DNA of 64,000 nt from Burkholderia sp. WSM2232 (lineage in GTDB: Bacteria > Pseudomonadota > Gammaproteobacteria > Burkholderiales > Burkholderiaceae). The stretch is taken from positions 144,875 through 208,874 of the forward strand of contig NZ_AWZV01000009.1 of NCBI RefSeq assembly GCF_000472545.1, read 5' to 3'. Both the position numbers and the translations under genes were made by a program. The notes under the pieces were generated by a model, which saw only the letters and a list, made by a program, of their open reading frames with translations, was not told the DNA's origin and did not search any database. Of the stretch, positions 26,411 to 36,714 are shown piece by piece; within the stretch, counting starts at the first letter, position 1; every line of letters starts with the position of its first letter.

Positions 26411-28006
26411 TCACGTTTGCGCCGACGGATAGAACATGCGGTTCAACAACGTTCGTACCATCGGCGCGAGCTCGCCTGCCGTCAGTCCGGCGGGCCCGTG
26501 TCCCTGGGCGCTAAGCGTGTCGGCGGCGAGTCCATGCAGGTAGACGCCCGCGAGCGCCGCCTCATAGCCCGGCAGCCGCTGCGCCAGCAGCGCGCCGATG
26601 ATGCCGCCGAGCACGTCGCCGGTGCCACCCGTCGCGAGCGCGGCATTCCCGGTCGGATTAATCGTCAGACGGCCGTCGGCAGCGGCGACGACCGTGCCCG
26701 AGCCTTTCAGCACCACGACGCTCGCAAAGCGCGCGGCGAGCGCGCGTGCCGCGCTCAGACGGTCGCGCTGCACGCCCGCGGCGTCGGTGGCGAGCAGGCG
26801 CGCGGCTTCGAGCGGATGAGGAGTGAGCACACAAGGATCGCCTGCCGTGCCGCGTGCGGTGACGGCCGCGGCCAGCGCCGCATCTTTGGAAATCAGGTTA
26901 AGCGCGTCGGCGTCGAAGAGCTTCGGCACGTCCAGTTGCAACACGTCGTGCAACACGCGTGCGGCGCGCTCGCCGTGGCCCATGCCGCAGCCCACGGCGA
27001 GCGCGTCCATTTTGTCGAGCGGCAGAGCGTCGACGCCATGCAGCATCAGTTCCGGGTGCGGCGGATCGTAGGGAGGGGCGCCCCCGCCGAGCAGCGCGAC
27101 GTGAACCTTGCCCGCACCGCTGAACAACGCGGCGCGTGCGGCCAGAATCGGCGCGCCGCACATGCCGGTGTCACCGCCCACCACGGCGAGACTGCCGAAG
27201 GTGCCCTTGTTGGTCGCGAAATCGCGCGGCGGCAGGAAGCCGGCGAACAGTTCCGCCGCGTTCAGCCGGATGGAGCCGCGCGTCATGCTGTCCACGCCGA
27301 TCGGCGCGACCGTGACTGCGCCGGCAAGATCGCGGCCCTGGGCGGTGAAGAGGCCAGGCTTTCCCGCGATGAAGGTGATGGTGTGCGTCGCACGCACCAC
27401 GGCGTCGCCGGTGCCGACGGCACCGACTATCGCGCCGGTATCGCTGTCGAGGCCGCTTGGAACATCCAGCGCGAGCACGCCGCCGTTGCGCGCGCGTGTC
27501 CTCGCGCGCTCCGAGAGGCGCCGCGCGATGTCCGCGAAAGTGCCTTCGAGCGCACGCGTGAGGCCAATGCCGAACATGCCGTCGACCAGCCACGTGTAGC
27601 CGTCGAGCGAAGCGGGCGGCGCCTGAGTAATCGCCACGCCGGACGCGCGCGCCGTGTCGAGCGCCCAGCGGGCGTCGTCCGGTTTGACTTCGACAGGCAT
27701 GCACAGATCGACGGCAATGCCTGCCTTGTGCAATTCGGCGGCGAGAATCAGCGCGTCGCCGCCGTTGTTGCCCGGGCCGGCGCATAGCCAGACGCGCTGC
27801 CGCGATTTTTCCGTCGACGTGTCGCGCGCGATCTGGTCGAGCAGGAAGCTTGCGGCAGCCTTGCCGGCGCGGTCCATTAGCGTGTGTGCCGGCAGGGCCG
27901 CTGCAGCCTGGGCTTCGGCGATCCACAGATCGGCGAGTGTCAGAAGCGGCAGGGCGCGGTTTTCAGGGCGGATCAACGTTGGGGGCTTGAGGTCGGCAGC
28001 GGTCAT
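26411..28006 (-). CDS. nnr: bifunctional NAD(P)H-hydrate epimerase / dehydratase
   Basis: Repairs damaged NAD(P)H hydrates. The 531-residue protein fuses the YjeF_N epimerase (about 20-235, with CAGPGNNGGDALILAAEL and VDGMFGIGL) to the YjeF_C/CARKD ADP-dependent dehydratase (about 250-525). The latter has LAVGCGMGHGERA, VLTPHPLEAARLL, VVLKGSGTVVA and the ribokinase-like GTGDVLGGIIGALLAQ with its catalytic Asp. The ATG at 28006 begins MTAADLKPPTL. It is 228 bases downstream of a D-amino-acid dehydrogenase on the same strand. Confidence 0.96.
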   Translation of the reverse strand: MTAADLKPPTLIRPENRALPLLTLADLWIAEAQAAAALPAHTLMDRAGKAAASFLLDQIARDTSTEKSRQRVWLCAGPGNNGGDALILAAELHKAGIAVDLCMPVEVKPDDARWALDTARASGVAITQAPPASLDGYTWLVDGMFGIGLTRALEGTFADIARRLSERARTRARNGGVLALDVPSGLDSDTGAIVGAVGTGDAVVRATHTITFIAGKPGLFTAQGRDLAGAVTVAPIGVDSMTRGSIRLNAAELFAGFLPPRDFATNKGTFGSLAVVGGDTGMCGAPILAARAALFSGAGKVHVALLGGGAPPYDPPHPELMLHGVDALPLDKMDALAVGCGMGHGERAARVLHDVLQLDVPKLFDADALNLISKDAALAAAVTARGTAGDPCVLTPHPLEAARLLATDAAGVQRDRLSAARALAARFASVVVLKGSGTVVAAADGRLTINPTGNAALATGGTGDVLGGIIGALLAQRLPGYEAALAGVYLHGLAADTLSAQGHGPAGLTAGELAPMVRTLLNRMFYPSAQT

Positions 28007-28234
28007 GGCGGGGCAGGGCGAGCGCCTCGGTGTAAGGCGCGAGAGCTTCTGGAACCGCTATGGTAGTGCCGATGGACGTGTTGTGCGCTGATCGGAGACG
28101 CGACCCGGTGCCAGACGATGCCGTCAGCGCACGGCCATTCGCAGACAAGGCTGGTTGAGGCTGGTCGCCGCGGGCATGGGAGGCGCGAGTGGACCGCTCT
28201 GCCGACACCGCGTCAATCGGCCCCTACACCGCCC

Positions 28235-29530
28235 CTAAAACCGCTCCGCCCGCAACGCCGCCAGCGTCGCCTCCGGCAGGTCAGGCGTCTTGCCGCCGAC
28301 GAGCTCGGCAACCAGCTTGCCCGCGCCGCATGCCATCCCCCAGCCCGCGGGCCCATGGCCGACATTCACAAAAAGCCGCGGATGCAGCGCGTTGCCGATC
28401 ACCGGCAGGCCATCTGGCGACAGCAACCTCGTGCCTTCCCACGGCAAGGCCGCCGAGATCCGCGCGGCTCCCGGAATCCAGTCGTGCGTCGCCTGCCCGA
28501 GCAGCGCGAGCGCTTCCTCGGTCACCGCCTCGCCAAGCGGCTTGTCAAGCTGGTTCGCGGCCTGCAGGACAGCGCCGCCCGCAATGCGCAAGCGGTGATT
28601 CATCCGGCTGATGGTGATGCGCTTGACCGCGTCGACAATCGCCACATGCGGCGCGCATTCTTCATGCGCGATCGGCGCGACAAGCGTATGCAGTCGCAGC
28701 GGATACAGCGGCAGCCGCAAGCCGAGCCGCTCGAGCAAAGCGAGACTGCCCTGGCCGGCGGCGACGACAATGGCGTCCGCATGAATCACGTCGACTTCGC
28801 GCGAGCGGCTCGACACACCCGGCCGCGCCGCCAGCTCCACCGCCGCGCGCTGACTGTCGAGGCGAATCGCCGAAACCTCGCAGCCGAGCATGAACTGCAC
28901 GCCGCCCTGATTGTCGAGTGTCTGCTTGATCAGTTTCGCGAATAGCGGGCAATTGGCGGTGCGTTCGTGATCGAACAGCACGCCGCCCGCAAATTCCGGC
29001 TCGGTGCGCACCGAATGCTCGTAAGCCGCGCATTCCGCCGGACTGAGCACATGATGGGGCATCTCGTGGCGCGCGAGCAGGCCGAGCGCCGGCTGAATCT
29101 GCTCCCATTCCTCGCCGGAACGCACCAGATAGAGCAGGCCGCTCGCCTGTTCGAACTCGTAGCCAAAGCGGGCTTCCATGTCCGCCATCGCCTCGCGCGA
29201 AGACTCGATCAACGGCCGCAACAGCCCGTATTGGCGGCTGAATGCCTCCGGTTCCTGCAGCGCGGCCAGCTTCTTGACGAACTGGCGCGCCGGTCCGCTG
29301 AAACCGGGTTTGCTGATGACGCCGTTTTTCGCGTTATGGCGGCTTGCCATGAAAGTCGGGCCGAACCAGACGTCGAGCGGCGTCGGCAGGACGGTACCGC
29401 CGTGCCCGTAGGTCGCGCCCTGCGCAACCGTGGCGTGGCGTTCGACGACGCATACGCGGTGGCCGGCCGCGCGAAGCTGATAAGCGGTGGCGACGCCGGC
29501 AATCCCGCCGCCAATGACAATGACATCCAT
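28235..29530 (-). CDS. dadA: D-amino acid dehydrogenase (DadA-like FAD enzyme)
   Basis: Oxidises D-amino acids to 2-oxoacids, passing electrons to the respiratory chain from the inner face of the membrane. The 431-residue protein begins MDVIVIGGGIAGVATAYQL (FAD-binding GxGxxG) and contains VVERHATVAQGATYGHGG, the substrate-site stretch VWFGPTFMASRHN, and a C-terminal DGLPVIGNALHPRLFVNVGHGPAGW. The start at 29530 has AGAAGA upstream; 44 more codons are open but do not resemble the family. No alr/dadX racemase gene adjoins. Another DAO-family substrate is possible. Confidence 0.9.
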   Translation of the reverse strand: MDVIVIGGGIAGVATAYQLRAAGHRVCVVERHATVAQGATYGHGGTVLPTPLDVWFGPTFMASRHNAKNGVISKPGFSGPARQFVKKLAALQEPEAFSRQYGLLRPLIESSREAMADMEARFGYEFEQASGLLYLVRSGEEWEQIQPALGLLARHEMPHHVLSPAECAAYEHSVRTEPEFAGGVLFDHERTANCPLFAKLIKQTLDNQGGVQFMLGCEVSAIRLDSQRAAVELAARPGVSSRSREVDVIHADAIVVAAGQGSLALLERLGLRLPLYPLRLHTLVAPIAHEECAPHVAIVDAVKRITISRMNHRLRIAGGAVLQAANQLDKPLGEAVTEEALALLGQATHDWIPGAARISAALPWEGTRLLSPDGLPVIGNALHPRLFVNVGHGPAGWGMACGAGKLVAELVGGKTPDLPEATLAALRAERF

Positions 29531-29807
29531 TCTTCTGATTCGATTTGCCGGGCGAGGCGCCAGGGCGTGACGTGCGGCGCGGCCGGGCCTCAAGCGCCGC
29601 GGCGGGTTCCGGAAAACGCTTTCCGGGCGCGGCTCGCGACACGAGGCCGGCAGCAAGGGCACGCCTTGCTCGCACCGGTCTGATGAAAGGCCGAATGATA
29701 GCAGTCAACGACTGTCCGCGGTCACGCCTGCACTGCGGCAAGCGACGGTATGCGGCGCTCCGCCGGACGGGAGCGCGGCCACGGCAGGGGCGGCTGGAAG
29801 CACGTTC

Positions 29808-29824
29808 CCGGGGTATAATCCCGG
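29808..29824 (+). promoter_or_regulatory. promoter -10 region of purL
   Basis: A perfect TATAAT at 29814-29819, flanked by CCGGG (29808-29812) and CCCGG (29820-29824), so the -10 hexamer sits inside a short inverted repeat. No clear -35 is seen 16-18 bases upstream. The purL start follows about 90 bases later. Confidence 0.55.
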
Positions 29825-29907
29825 ACTTCCTTCCCGCCTCATGTCGCCACCGCGCGCGGCTCTTCGGCATCAATCATCGGCATCATTAGCGACGCAACGT
29901 CAAGTCC

Positions 29908-32900
29908 ATGGCCCACTTCTCGTGTTTCCCCGGCGCTTCGGCCCTTTCCGATTTCCGTCAAACCCGCCTGCTCGAAACGCTAACGCGCATCGACCCGAAC
30001 ATCACGGGCGTGCGCGGGCAATATCTTCACTTCGTCAACGCGCAGACCCCGCTTTCCGCTGAGGACAACGCGAAGATCGAGGCGCTCATGCACTACGGCC
30101 ACCCGCTCGATGAAACGAGCGAGCGCGGCTCGGCCGAAACGTTTCTGGTCGTGCCGCGCTTCGGCACGGTGTCGCCGTGGGCGAGCAAGGCAACGGACAT
30201 CGCGCATCTGTGCGGGCTCACGCAGGTGCGCCGCATCGAACGCGGCGTGGAGTACACGGTCACGCTGAAAAGCGGCCTGCTGGGCGGCAAGAAAGCGCTT
30301 TCGGACGAAGCGCGCGAAGCCGTGGCCGCCGCGTTGCACGACCGCATGACCGAGAGCGTCGCGCCGTCGCGCGATTACGCGCTGCATCTGTTCGACGAAC
30401 TGCCCGCCAAGCCGCTGCAAACCGTCGACGTACTGGGCCGCGGTCGCGGCGCGCTGGAAACCGCGAATGCCGAACTGGGCCTCGCGCTTGCCGAAGACGA
30501 GATCGATTACCTGGTCGACGCGTTCACGAAGCTCGGCCGCAACCCGACCGATGTCGAGCTGATGATGTTCGCGCAGGCCAACAGCGAGCACTGCCGCCAC
30601 AAGATTTTCAACGCGGAATGGACGATCGACGGCGAGAAGCAGGACATCTCGCTCTTCAACATGATCCGCAATACCGAGAAGCTCAATCCGCAAGGCACGA
30701 TCGTCGCCTATTCGGACAACTCGGCGATCATGGCGGGCGGCATGGCCGAGCGCTGGTTCCCGCGCACGCCCGAGCAACTCGGCGAGAACGAGCTGCCCGA
30801 GCACTACCGCCGCAGCGTCGAGCTCACGCACACGCTCATGAAGGTGGAAACGCACAACCATCCGACCGCGATCTCGCCGTTTCCCGGCGCGGCGACCGGC
30901 GCGGGCGGGGAAATCCGCGACGAAGGCGCGACTGGCCGCGGCGCGCGTCCCAAGGCGGGCCTCACGGGCTTCACCGTGTCGAACCTGGAATTGCCGGACG
31001 GCGTCGAGGCATGGGAGAACGCGCGCGACGTCGCCGAGCCGCTCGCGCATCGCAACCCGAACGACAGGTATCACGCGTATGGCCGTCCGGACCGCATCGC
31101 TTCGCCGTTGCAGATCATGATCGACGGCCCGCTCGGCGGCGCCGCGTTCAACAACGAATTCGGCCGGCCGAATCTGGGCGGCTATTTCCGCGCGTATGAG
31201 CAGAACGTGGCCGGCGTGGTGCGCGGCTATCACAAGCCGATCATGATCGCGGGCGGCATCGGCAATATTTCGGACCAGCACACGCACAAGCACGACTTGC
31301 CGGAAGGGTCGCTGCTGATCCAGATCGGCGGTCCGGGCATGCGCATCGGCATGGGCGGCGGCGCGGCAAGCTCGATGGCGACCGGCACGAACACTGCCGA
31401 GCTCGACTTCGACTCGGTGCAGCGCGGCAACCCGGAAATCGAGCGGCGCGCGCAGGAAGTGATTAACGCCTGCTGGCAGCTCGGCGAAAAGAACCCGATT
31501 CTGAGCATTCACGACGTGGGCGCGGGCGGCCTGTCGAACGCGTTCCCGGAAGTCGTCGACGGTGCGGGCAAGGGCGCGCTCTTCGATCTGCGCAAGATCC
31601 AGCTCGAGGAAAGCGGCCTGTCGCCGCGCGAAATCTGGTCGAACGAAGCGCAGGAGCGCTACGTGCTCGCCATCGCGCCGGCCGATCTGCCTGGCTTCGC
31701 GGCCATGTGCGAGCGCGAGCGCTGCCCGTTTGCGGTGATCGGCACGGCCACCGCCGAGCGTCAACTGAAGCTGATTGATCCTGAGCTGAAGGACGACAAC
31801 GCGCATCAGCCGGTGGACATGCCCATGGAAGTGCTGCTCGGCAAGGCGCCGCGCATGCATCGCGACGTCAAGCGCGTGGAGCCGACGCTGCAGCCGGTGG
31901 ACCTGACCGGCATCGCGCTCTCCGAAGTGGCGGTGAGCGTGCTGCGTCATCCTACGGTCGCGAGCAAGTCGTTTCTGATCACCATCGGCGACCGCTCGGT
32001 GGGCGGCACGACCGCGCGCGACCAGATGGTCGGCCCGTGGCAGGTGCCGGTGGCGGACGTCGCCATTACGACCATGGACTACGCCGGCTTTCGCGGCGAA
32101 GCCATGACCATGGCCGAGCGCACGCCGCTTGCCGTGATCGACGCGCCGGCCTCGGGCCGCATGGCAGTCGGCGAGGCGGTCACGAATATCGCGGCCGCGC
32201 CGATCGCGTCGCTCGACAAGCTCAAGCTGTCGGCCAACTGGATGGCGGCTTGCGGCGCGCCGGGCGAGGACGCAGCGCTTTACGACACGGTCAAGGCAAT
32301 CGGCATGGAACTATGCCCGGCGCTCGGCATCAGCATTCCTGTGGGCAAGGACTCGCTGTCCATGCGCACCAAGTGGGAAGAGCGCGGCGTCGCGAAGGAA
32401 GTGGTCGCGCCGGTGTCGCTCATCATCTCGGCGTTTGCGCCGGTCGAGGACGTGCGTCGTCACCTCACGCCGCAACTGCGCCGCACGAGCGGGGCCGACG
32501 GTGTGGGCGACTCGGTGCTGATCGCAATCGATCTGGGGCGCGGCAAGCATCGTCTGGGCGGCAGCATCCTCGCGCAGGTCACGCAACAGATCGGCGACAC
32601 GGTGCCGGACGTGGACGATCCCGAAGACCTCAAGCGTTTCTTCAACGCGATCCAGTCGCTGAACGCGGACGGCAAGCTGCTCGCGTACCACGACCGCTCC
32701 GACGGCGGCTTGTGGGCAACGGTGTGCGAAATGGCGTTCGCGGGTCACGTGGGCGTGTCGCTGAATGTGGACATGCTGGTGCTCGATCCGCATCACGAGT
32801 CCGATTACGGCGACGCCAAAGACTGGGCGAAGCAGACAAGCGGCCGCCGTGAAGACCGCACGATCCGCGCGCTCTTCACTGAAGAACTCGGCGCCGTCGT

Positions 32901-34002
32901 GCAGGTGCGCGCGGCCGATCGCGACGCGGTGCTCGGCGTGCTGCGCGAGCACGGTCTGTCGGCGTGCTCGCACGTAATCGGCAAGATCAACGAGCGCGAC
33001 GTGATAGAAATTTATCGCGACGCGAAGAAGGTGTATGAAGCGCCGCGCATCGAACTGCATCGCGCGTGGAGCGAGGTGAGCTGGCGCATTTCGCGTCTGC
33101 GTGACAACCCCGCCTGTGCCGACGCGGAATACGACACGCTGCTCGACGCGGCCGATCCGGGCATCACGCCGGTCCTGACGTTCGATCCGGCTGAAGACGT
33201 CGCTGCGCCTTACATCGGCAAGAGTGCGCGTCCGCGTGTGGCGGTTCTGCGCGAGCAGGGCGTGAACTCGCACCTCGAAACGGCTTATGCGTTCGACCGT
33301 GCGGGCTTCGACGCGCACGACGTGCACATGAGCGACCTGCTCGCGGGGCGCGCCAATCTCGCGGACTTCGCGGGCGCGGTGGCGTGCGGTGGCTTCTCGT
33401 ACGGCGACACGCTCGGCGCGGGCGAAGGCTGGGCGAAGGCAATCCGCTTCAACGCTCAGCTCGCCGACATGTTCGCCGCGTTCTTTGGCCGCAAGGACAC
33501 CTTTGCGCTCGGCATCTGCAACGGCTGTCAGATGATGAGCAGCCTCGCGTCGATGATCCCGGGCGCAGAAGCCTGGCCGAAGTTCACGCGCAACAAGTCC
33601 GAGAAATTCGAAGCGCGTTTCTCGCTGGTGCAGGTCGAGGCGTCGCCGTCCATCTTCTTCGCCGGCATGGAAGGCTCGCGCATTCCGGTCGCGGTGGCGC
33701 ACGGCGAAGGTTACGCGGACTTCTCGCAGCAGGGCGATGCGTCGAAGGTGGCGGTCGCGATGCGTTTTGTCGATCACCGCGGTCAGGCAACCGAGCAGTA
33801 TCCGTTCAACCCGAACGGTTCGCCGGAGGGCATTACGTCCGTTACCACGGCCGATGGCCGCTTCACCGTGCTGATGCCGCACACGGAGCGCGTGCACCGC
33901 ACGGTGCAGATGAGCTGGCATCCGCAAGGCTGGGGCGAGAGCGCGACCGACGCAAGTCCGTGGCTGCGCGTGTTCCAGAACGCGCGGCGCTGGTTGGGCT
34001 GA
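29908..34002 (+). CDS. purL: phosphoribosylformylglycinamidine synthase
   Basis: Fourth step of purine synthesis: FGAR plus glutamine and ATP gives FGAM. This is the large single-chain form of 1,364 residues. The N-terminal linker and two AIR-synthase-like halves occupy about 1-1060, with [21 protein letters not shown] and [10 protein letters not shown]. The C-terminal glutaminase domain includes [12 protein letters not shown] with nucleophile Cys1204 and the HGEGYADF His-Glu region. It starts [17 protein letters not shown] bidirectional hairpin follows it. It is transcribed alone. Confidence 0.97.
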   Translation: MAHFSCFPGASALSDFRQTRLLETLTRIDPNITGVRGQYLHFVNAQTPLSAEDNAKIEALMHYGHPLDETSERGSAETFLVVPRFGTVSPWASKATDIAHLCGLTQVRRIERGVEYTVTLKSGLLGGKKALSDEAREAVAAALHDRMTESVAPSRDYALHLFDELPAKPLQTVDVLGRGRGALETANAELGLALAEDEIDYLVDAFTKLGRNPTDVELMMFAQANSEHCRHKIFNAEWTIDGEKQDISLFNMIRNTEKLNPQGTIVAYSDNSAIMAGGMAERWFPRTPEQLGENELPEHYRRSVELTHTLMKVETHNHPTAISPFPGAATGAGGEIRDEGATGRGARPKAGLTGFTVSNLELPDGVEAWENARDVAEPLAHRNPNDRYHAYGRPDRIASPLQIMIDGPLGGAAFNNEFGRPNLGGYFRAYEQNVAGVVRGYHKPIMIAGGIGNISDQHTHKHDLPEGSLLIQIGGPGMRIGMGGGAASSMATGTNTAELDFDSVQRGNPEIERRAQEVINACWQLGEKNPILSIHDVGAGGLSNAFPEVVDGAGKGALFDLRKIQLEESGLSPREIWSNEAQERYVLAIAPADLPGFAAMCERERCPFAVIGTATAERQLKLIDPELKDDNAHQPVDMPMEVLLGKAPRMHRDVKRVEPTLQPVDLTGIALSEVAVSVLRHPTVASKSFLITIGDRSVGGTTARDQMVGPWQVPVADVAITTMDYAGFRGEAMTMAERTPLAVIDAPASGRMAVGEAVTNIAAAPIASLDKLKLSANWMAACGAPGEDAALYDTVKAIGMELCPALGISIPVGKDSLSMRTKWEERGVAKEVVAPVSLIISAFAPVEDVRRHLTPQLRRTSGADGVGDSVLIAIDLGRGKHRLGGSILAQVTQQIGDTVPDVDDPEDLKRFFNAIQSLNADGKLLAYHDRSDGGLWATVCEMAFAGHVGVSLNVDMLVLDPHHESDYGDAKDWAKQTSGRREDRTIRALFTEELGAVVQVRAADRDAVLGVLREHGLSACSHVIGKINERDVIEIYRDAKKVYEAPRIELHRAWSEVSWRISRLRDNPACADAEYDTLLDAADPGITPVLTFDPAEDVAAPYIGKSARPRVAVLREQGVNSHLETAYAFDRAGFDAHDVHMSDLLAGRANLADFAGAVACGGFSYGDTLGAGEGWAKAIRFNAQLADMFAAFFGRKDTFALGICNGCQMMSSLASMIPGAEAWPKFTRNKSEKFEARFSLVQVEASPSIFFAGMEGSRIPVAVAHGEGYADFSQQGDASKVAVAMRFVDHRGQATEQYPFNPNGSPEGITSVTTADGRFTVLMPHTERVHRTVQMSWHPQGWGESATDASPWLRVFQNARRWLG

Positions 34003-34164
34003 CAGGCGGGCGGGGGCAGGCTGCTGCGCGATGCAGCGGCCTCTTGTTTGTCCGCCGTTGCGCGGCTGCGTTGCGGGCAAAGCTTGCACAACCCGCGACG
34101 CTCGCCAAACAAACAAAGCCCGCGTCAAACCAAAACGGGCATCAAACACAAAGCCGCATCAAAC

Positions 34165-34190
34165 AAAAAGCCGCCCTCGGGCGGCTTTTC
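34165..34190. terminator. bidirectional terminator between purL and the parvulin gene
   Basis: AAAAAGCCGCC and GGGCGGCTTTT pair round a CTC loop. It lies in the convergent gap and can serve both strands. Confidence 0.9.
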
Positions 34191-34220
34191 ACTTTGCTTT
34201 GACACAGCGAACAGATCGGC

Positions 34221-35000
34221 TTACTGGATCTTCGCGTTCTTGCGCAAACCTTCTTCGAACGCTTGCAGCTTTTCCTGCTGGATCTGCTGCACGATCTGCG
34301 GACGCACCTGTTCGAGCGGCGGCGGGGTGATGTTACGCACGTCGTCGACACGAATGATGTGCCAGCCAAATTGCGTATGCACCGGCTCGTCGCTCATCTG
34401 GCCTTTCTGCAGATGAGTGGCCGCGTTGGCAAACTCAGGCACATAGGCTTTGGGATCGGACCAGTCCAGATCGCCGCCGTTCTTGCCCGAGCCGGGGTCC
34501 TTCGAGAATTGCTTGGCCAGGTCTTCGAAGCTCGCGCCGCCCTTGATCTTCGTAATCAGATCTTTGGCCTGCTGCTCGTTGTCGACGAGGATATGGTGCA
34601 GGTGATATTCCTTGCCGCCCGCGTCCTTGATCAGCGCGTTGTAGCGCGCGGTGACTTCCGCGTCGGTCGGCGTGTTTTTCTTCACGAAGTCTTCGATCAG
34701 CGCGCGCAGCACGACAGTTTGCTGAGCGACGGCGATTTGCGCCTTGATGTCCGGACGGTTCTGCAGACCGCGGCGCAGCGCTTCCTGCATCAGGATTTCG
34801 CGGTTGACGAGTTCTTCACGCACCGCCATTTGCAATTGCGACGAATTCTGCTGGCCTTGATGAACCAGTTGCTCGATCAGCGCGTCGGCGCGCGCCTTGG
34901 GAATCGGCGTGCCGTTCACCACGGCGATGTTCTGTGCGAATGCAGGTGCGGCCGCAAATGCAGCCAGCAATACCCAAAGGCGGGTTTTCTTCAAGGTCAT
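34221..35000 (-). CDS. periplasmic parvulin-type peptidyl-prolyl isomerase
   Basis: A 259-residue exported isomerase/foldase resembling PrsA and SurA. Residues 1-22 are a signal peptide ending PAFA before QNIAVVNGTPIPK. A helical chaperone region (about 25-125) precedes the parvulin domain (about 131-225, YHLHHILVDNEQQAKDL through FGWHIIRVDDV). It is the last gene of a leftward series; bolA lies 11 bases upstream, so the two are cotranscribed. No lipobox is seen, so it is probably soluble in the periplasm. Confidence 0.93.
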   Translation of the reverse strand: MTLKKTRLWVLLAAFAAAPAFAQNIAVVNGTPIPKARADALIEQLVHQGQQNSSQLQMAVREELVNREILMQEALRRGLQNRPDIKAQIAVAQQTVVLRALIEDFVKKNTPTDAEVTARYNALIKDAGGKEYHLHHILVDNEQQAKDLITKIKGGASFEDLAKQFSKDPGSGKNGGDLDWSDPKAYVPEFANAATHLQKGQMSDEPVHTQFGWHIIRVDDVRNITPPPLEQVRPQIVQQIQQEKLQAFEEGLRKNAKIQ

Positions 35001-35011
35001 CGGAAGTTTTC

Positions 35012-35323
35012 CTAGCGGGACAACAAAGCGAATTCTTCGGGCGTGTAAGCCGTGATTGCAAGGGCATGAATGCCGCGCTGCATGGCATCGGCCAGCGCAT
35101 CATACACCATGCGATGCCGCGCCACGCGGGGCTTGCCGGCGAACGCGGTAGCCACGATCGTGACGCTGAAATGACCGCCGGCGGCGGCGCCCGCGTGGCC
35201 GGCGTGCTGTGCGCTGTCGTCGGTGATCTGGATCGACGCGATGGGCGCGAGCGCGGCCGTGAGGCGTGCCTCGATCAGCGCCGCGCGCTCGGCGGTCGTG
35301 GCGTGCATGAACGCGTCGCTCAT
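35012..35323 (-). CDS. bolA: BolA family protein
   Basis: BolA proteins partner with monothiol glutaredoxins in iron-sulfur and iron sensing and can bind DNA. The 103-residue protein has the class-II KH-like fold motif RHRMVYDALADAM with the invariant His, after HFSVTIVATAF. The start MSDAFMHATT directly follows the stop of yciB, with one base between. The linker near residue 40 contains several histidines (HAGHAGAAAGGH) that are uncommon in the family. Confidence 0.92.
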   Translation of the reverse strand: MSDAFMHATTAERAALIEARLTAALAPIASIQITDDSAQHAGHAGAAAGGHFSVTIVATAFAGKPRVARHRMVYDALADAMQRGIHALAITAYTPEEFALLSR

Positions 35324-35324
35324 G

Positions 35325-35855
35325 TCATTCCTCCTTCATGTATTTCGACAGCCACAAGCTTTGCCCGACGATAAACACCACCAGACAGCCGGTCGCGCCG
35401 AACAGTTTGAAATTGACCCACTGGTCGGTCGTGTAGTTGTACGCGACGAACAGATTGAGCAGGCCGAGCAGCACGAAAAAGATCGCCCAGATGATATTCA
35501 GCTTGCCCCAGATCGCGTGGGGCAGCGTGATCTGCTTGCCCATCATCGCTTCGATCAGGTTCTTGCTGAAGGCGAGTTGCGAGACGATCAGCACCACGGA
35601 GAAAGCCCAGTACAACACGGTCGGCTTCCACTTGATGAAGGTGTCGTTGTGCAGCACGAGCGTCGCGCCGCCGAACACGGTCACCACGCCGAGGCTCACC
35701 CACAGCATCGGGTCCACCTTCCGATGCCGGAAGGCGACCCACGCGATCTGCACCAGCGTGGCGACGATCGCCACTGCCGTCGCCGTGAAGATGCCCCACA
35801 CCTTGAAGGCGACGAAGAAGAGGATGATCGGGAACAGATCGAACAGGAATTTCAT
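35325..35855 (-). CDS. yciB: septation / intracellular septum protein A (YciB)
   Basis: A 176-residue inner-membrane protein of the YciB/IspZ family, which affects cell-envelope integrity and interacts with division and elongation proteins. Five hydrophobic helices are visible, from [20 protein letters not shown] at the start to [18 protein letters not shown] at the end, with the family motif FKLFGATG. I placed the start at 35855; upstream codons are unlike the family. It overlaps the bolA/parvulin transcription unit. Confidence 0.95.
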   Translation of the reverse strand: MKFLFDLFPIILFFVAFKVWGIFTATAVAIVATLVQIAWVAFRHRKVDPMLWVSLGVVTVFGGATLVLHNDTFIKWKPTVLYWAFSVVLIVSQLAFSKNLIEAMMGKQITLPHAIWGKLNIIWAIFFVLLGLLNLFVAYNYTTDQWVNFKLFGATGCLVVFIVGQSLWLSKYMKEE

Positions 35856-36248
35856 TGCTGAACGGGAACTCGCAGAGTGGGTCAGAGGGGCAACAGTGCA
35901 ATGTGGCGCAGTGCGATGGGCGGCTTGTGTACTGTAGTCGCGACGGCGAGCGGCAGCAGGCTTCGCCTCGCGCGACCGGCTCCCGGCGAACTGCGCCACG
36001 CCGTCGGACTTGCGGGGTTCGTTGCGAACGACGCGGCGCGCGCTGCGGGACCGCGTCGTCACCCGGCACGGCCACGGCCACGGCCACGGCCACCGCAGGA
36101 GCCGGCGCGAGACCAACACCACGCTACCACCACGCTACCACCACGCCGGCCGCCGACCCATGCGCCAGCGTGAACCCGGCGTCCGGTCCGGCCGCGGGAC
36201 CTGATCGCCTACCGGCGCGCCAGGCTCGGGCCGCGCACCGCCACCGCG
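35856..36248. other. intergenic region between yciB and msrB with two microsatellites
   Basis: About 390 bases without a gene. It contains (CACGGC) four times plus three bases at 36067-36093 and an 11-bp unit ACGCTACCACC twice plus five bases at 36121-36147. No terminator or promoter is clear. Confidence 0.6.
36067..36147. repeat. hexamer (CACGGC) and 11-bp (ACGCTACCACC) tandem repeats
   Basis: Two separate short tandem tracts lie 27 bases apart in the same gap. Neither is in a reading frame of a known protein. Confidence 0.85.
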
Positions 36249-36671
36249 CTACTTGGGCTCGAATTGTAACGCAGCCGAATTGATGCAGTAGCGAAGACCG
36301 GTCGGCGCCGGGCCGTCCTCGAACACATGGCCCAGGTGCGCGCCGCAGTTCTTGCATTGCACCTCGATGCGCAGCATGCCGTGCGAGCGGTCGGTTTTCT
36401 CGGCGATCACCTCGCCGTTGATCGGCTTGAAGTAGCTCGGCCAGCCACAGCCGGCGTCGAACTTGGTGTCCGATTCGAAGAGGGGCGTACCGCAACACAC
36501 GCAGTCATAGACGCCGCGCTCCCAGTGATCGTGATAACGGCCGGTGAAGGGGCGCTCGGTGGCGGCATGGCGCGTCACTTCATATTCGATCTCGGAGAGC
36601 TGCTTGCGCCACTCGGCGTCGTCTTTCTGCACTGCGGGGGCGTCGTGTTTGAGGTCGTCAGGATTGTTCAT
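36249..36671 (-). CDS. msrB: peptide-methionine (R)-S-oxide reductase
   Basis: Reduces the R form of methionine sulfoxide in proteins, an oxidative repair enzyme. The 140-residue protein has the zinc cysteines Cys57/Cys60 (CVCCGTPLF) and Cys106/Cys109 (CKNCG), the [11 protein letters not shown] motif with Cys75, which is the resolving residue in some members, and catalytic Cys129 in [10 protein letters not shown]. No signal peptide is seen, so it is cytosolic. It lies 43 bases downstream of selO, same strand, probably cotranscribed. Confidence 0.97.
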   Translation of the reverse strand: MNNPDDLKHDAPAVQKDDAEWRKQLSEIEYEVTRHAATERPFTGRYHDHWERGVYDCVCCGTPLFESDTKFDAGCGWPSYFKPINGEVIAEKTDRSHGMLRIEVQCKNCGAHLGHVFEDGPAPTGLRYCINSAALQFEPK

Positions 36672-36714
36672 GGTCGGTTCTGTCTCAGGCTTGTGATGGG
36701 GAGCGCGCCAGGTG

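Noticed and set aside
29980..34149. Two long minus-strand frames opposite purL
   Set aside because: Same cause as above: third-position G/C bias of purL leaves the opposite strand open. No recognisable protein content.
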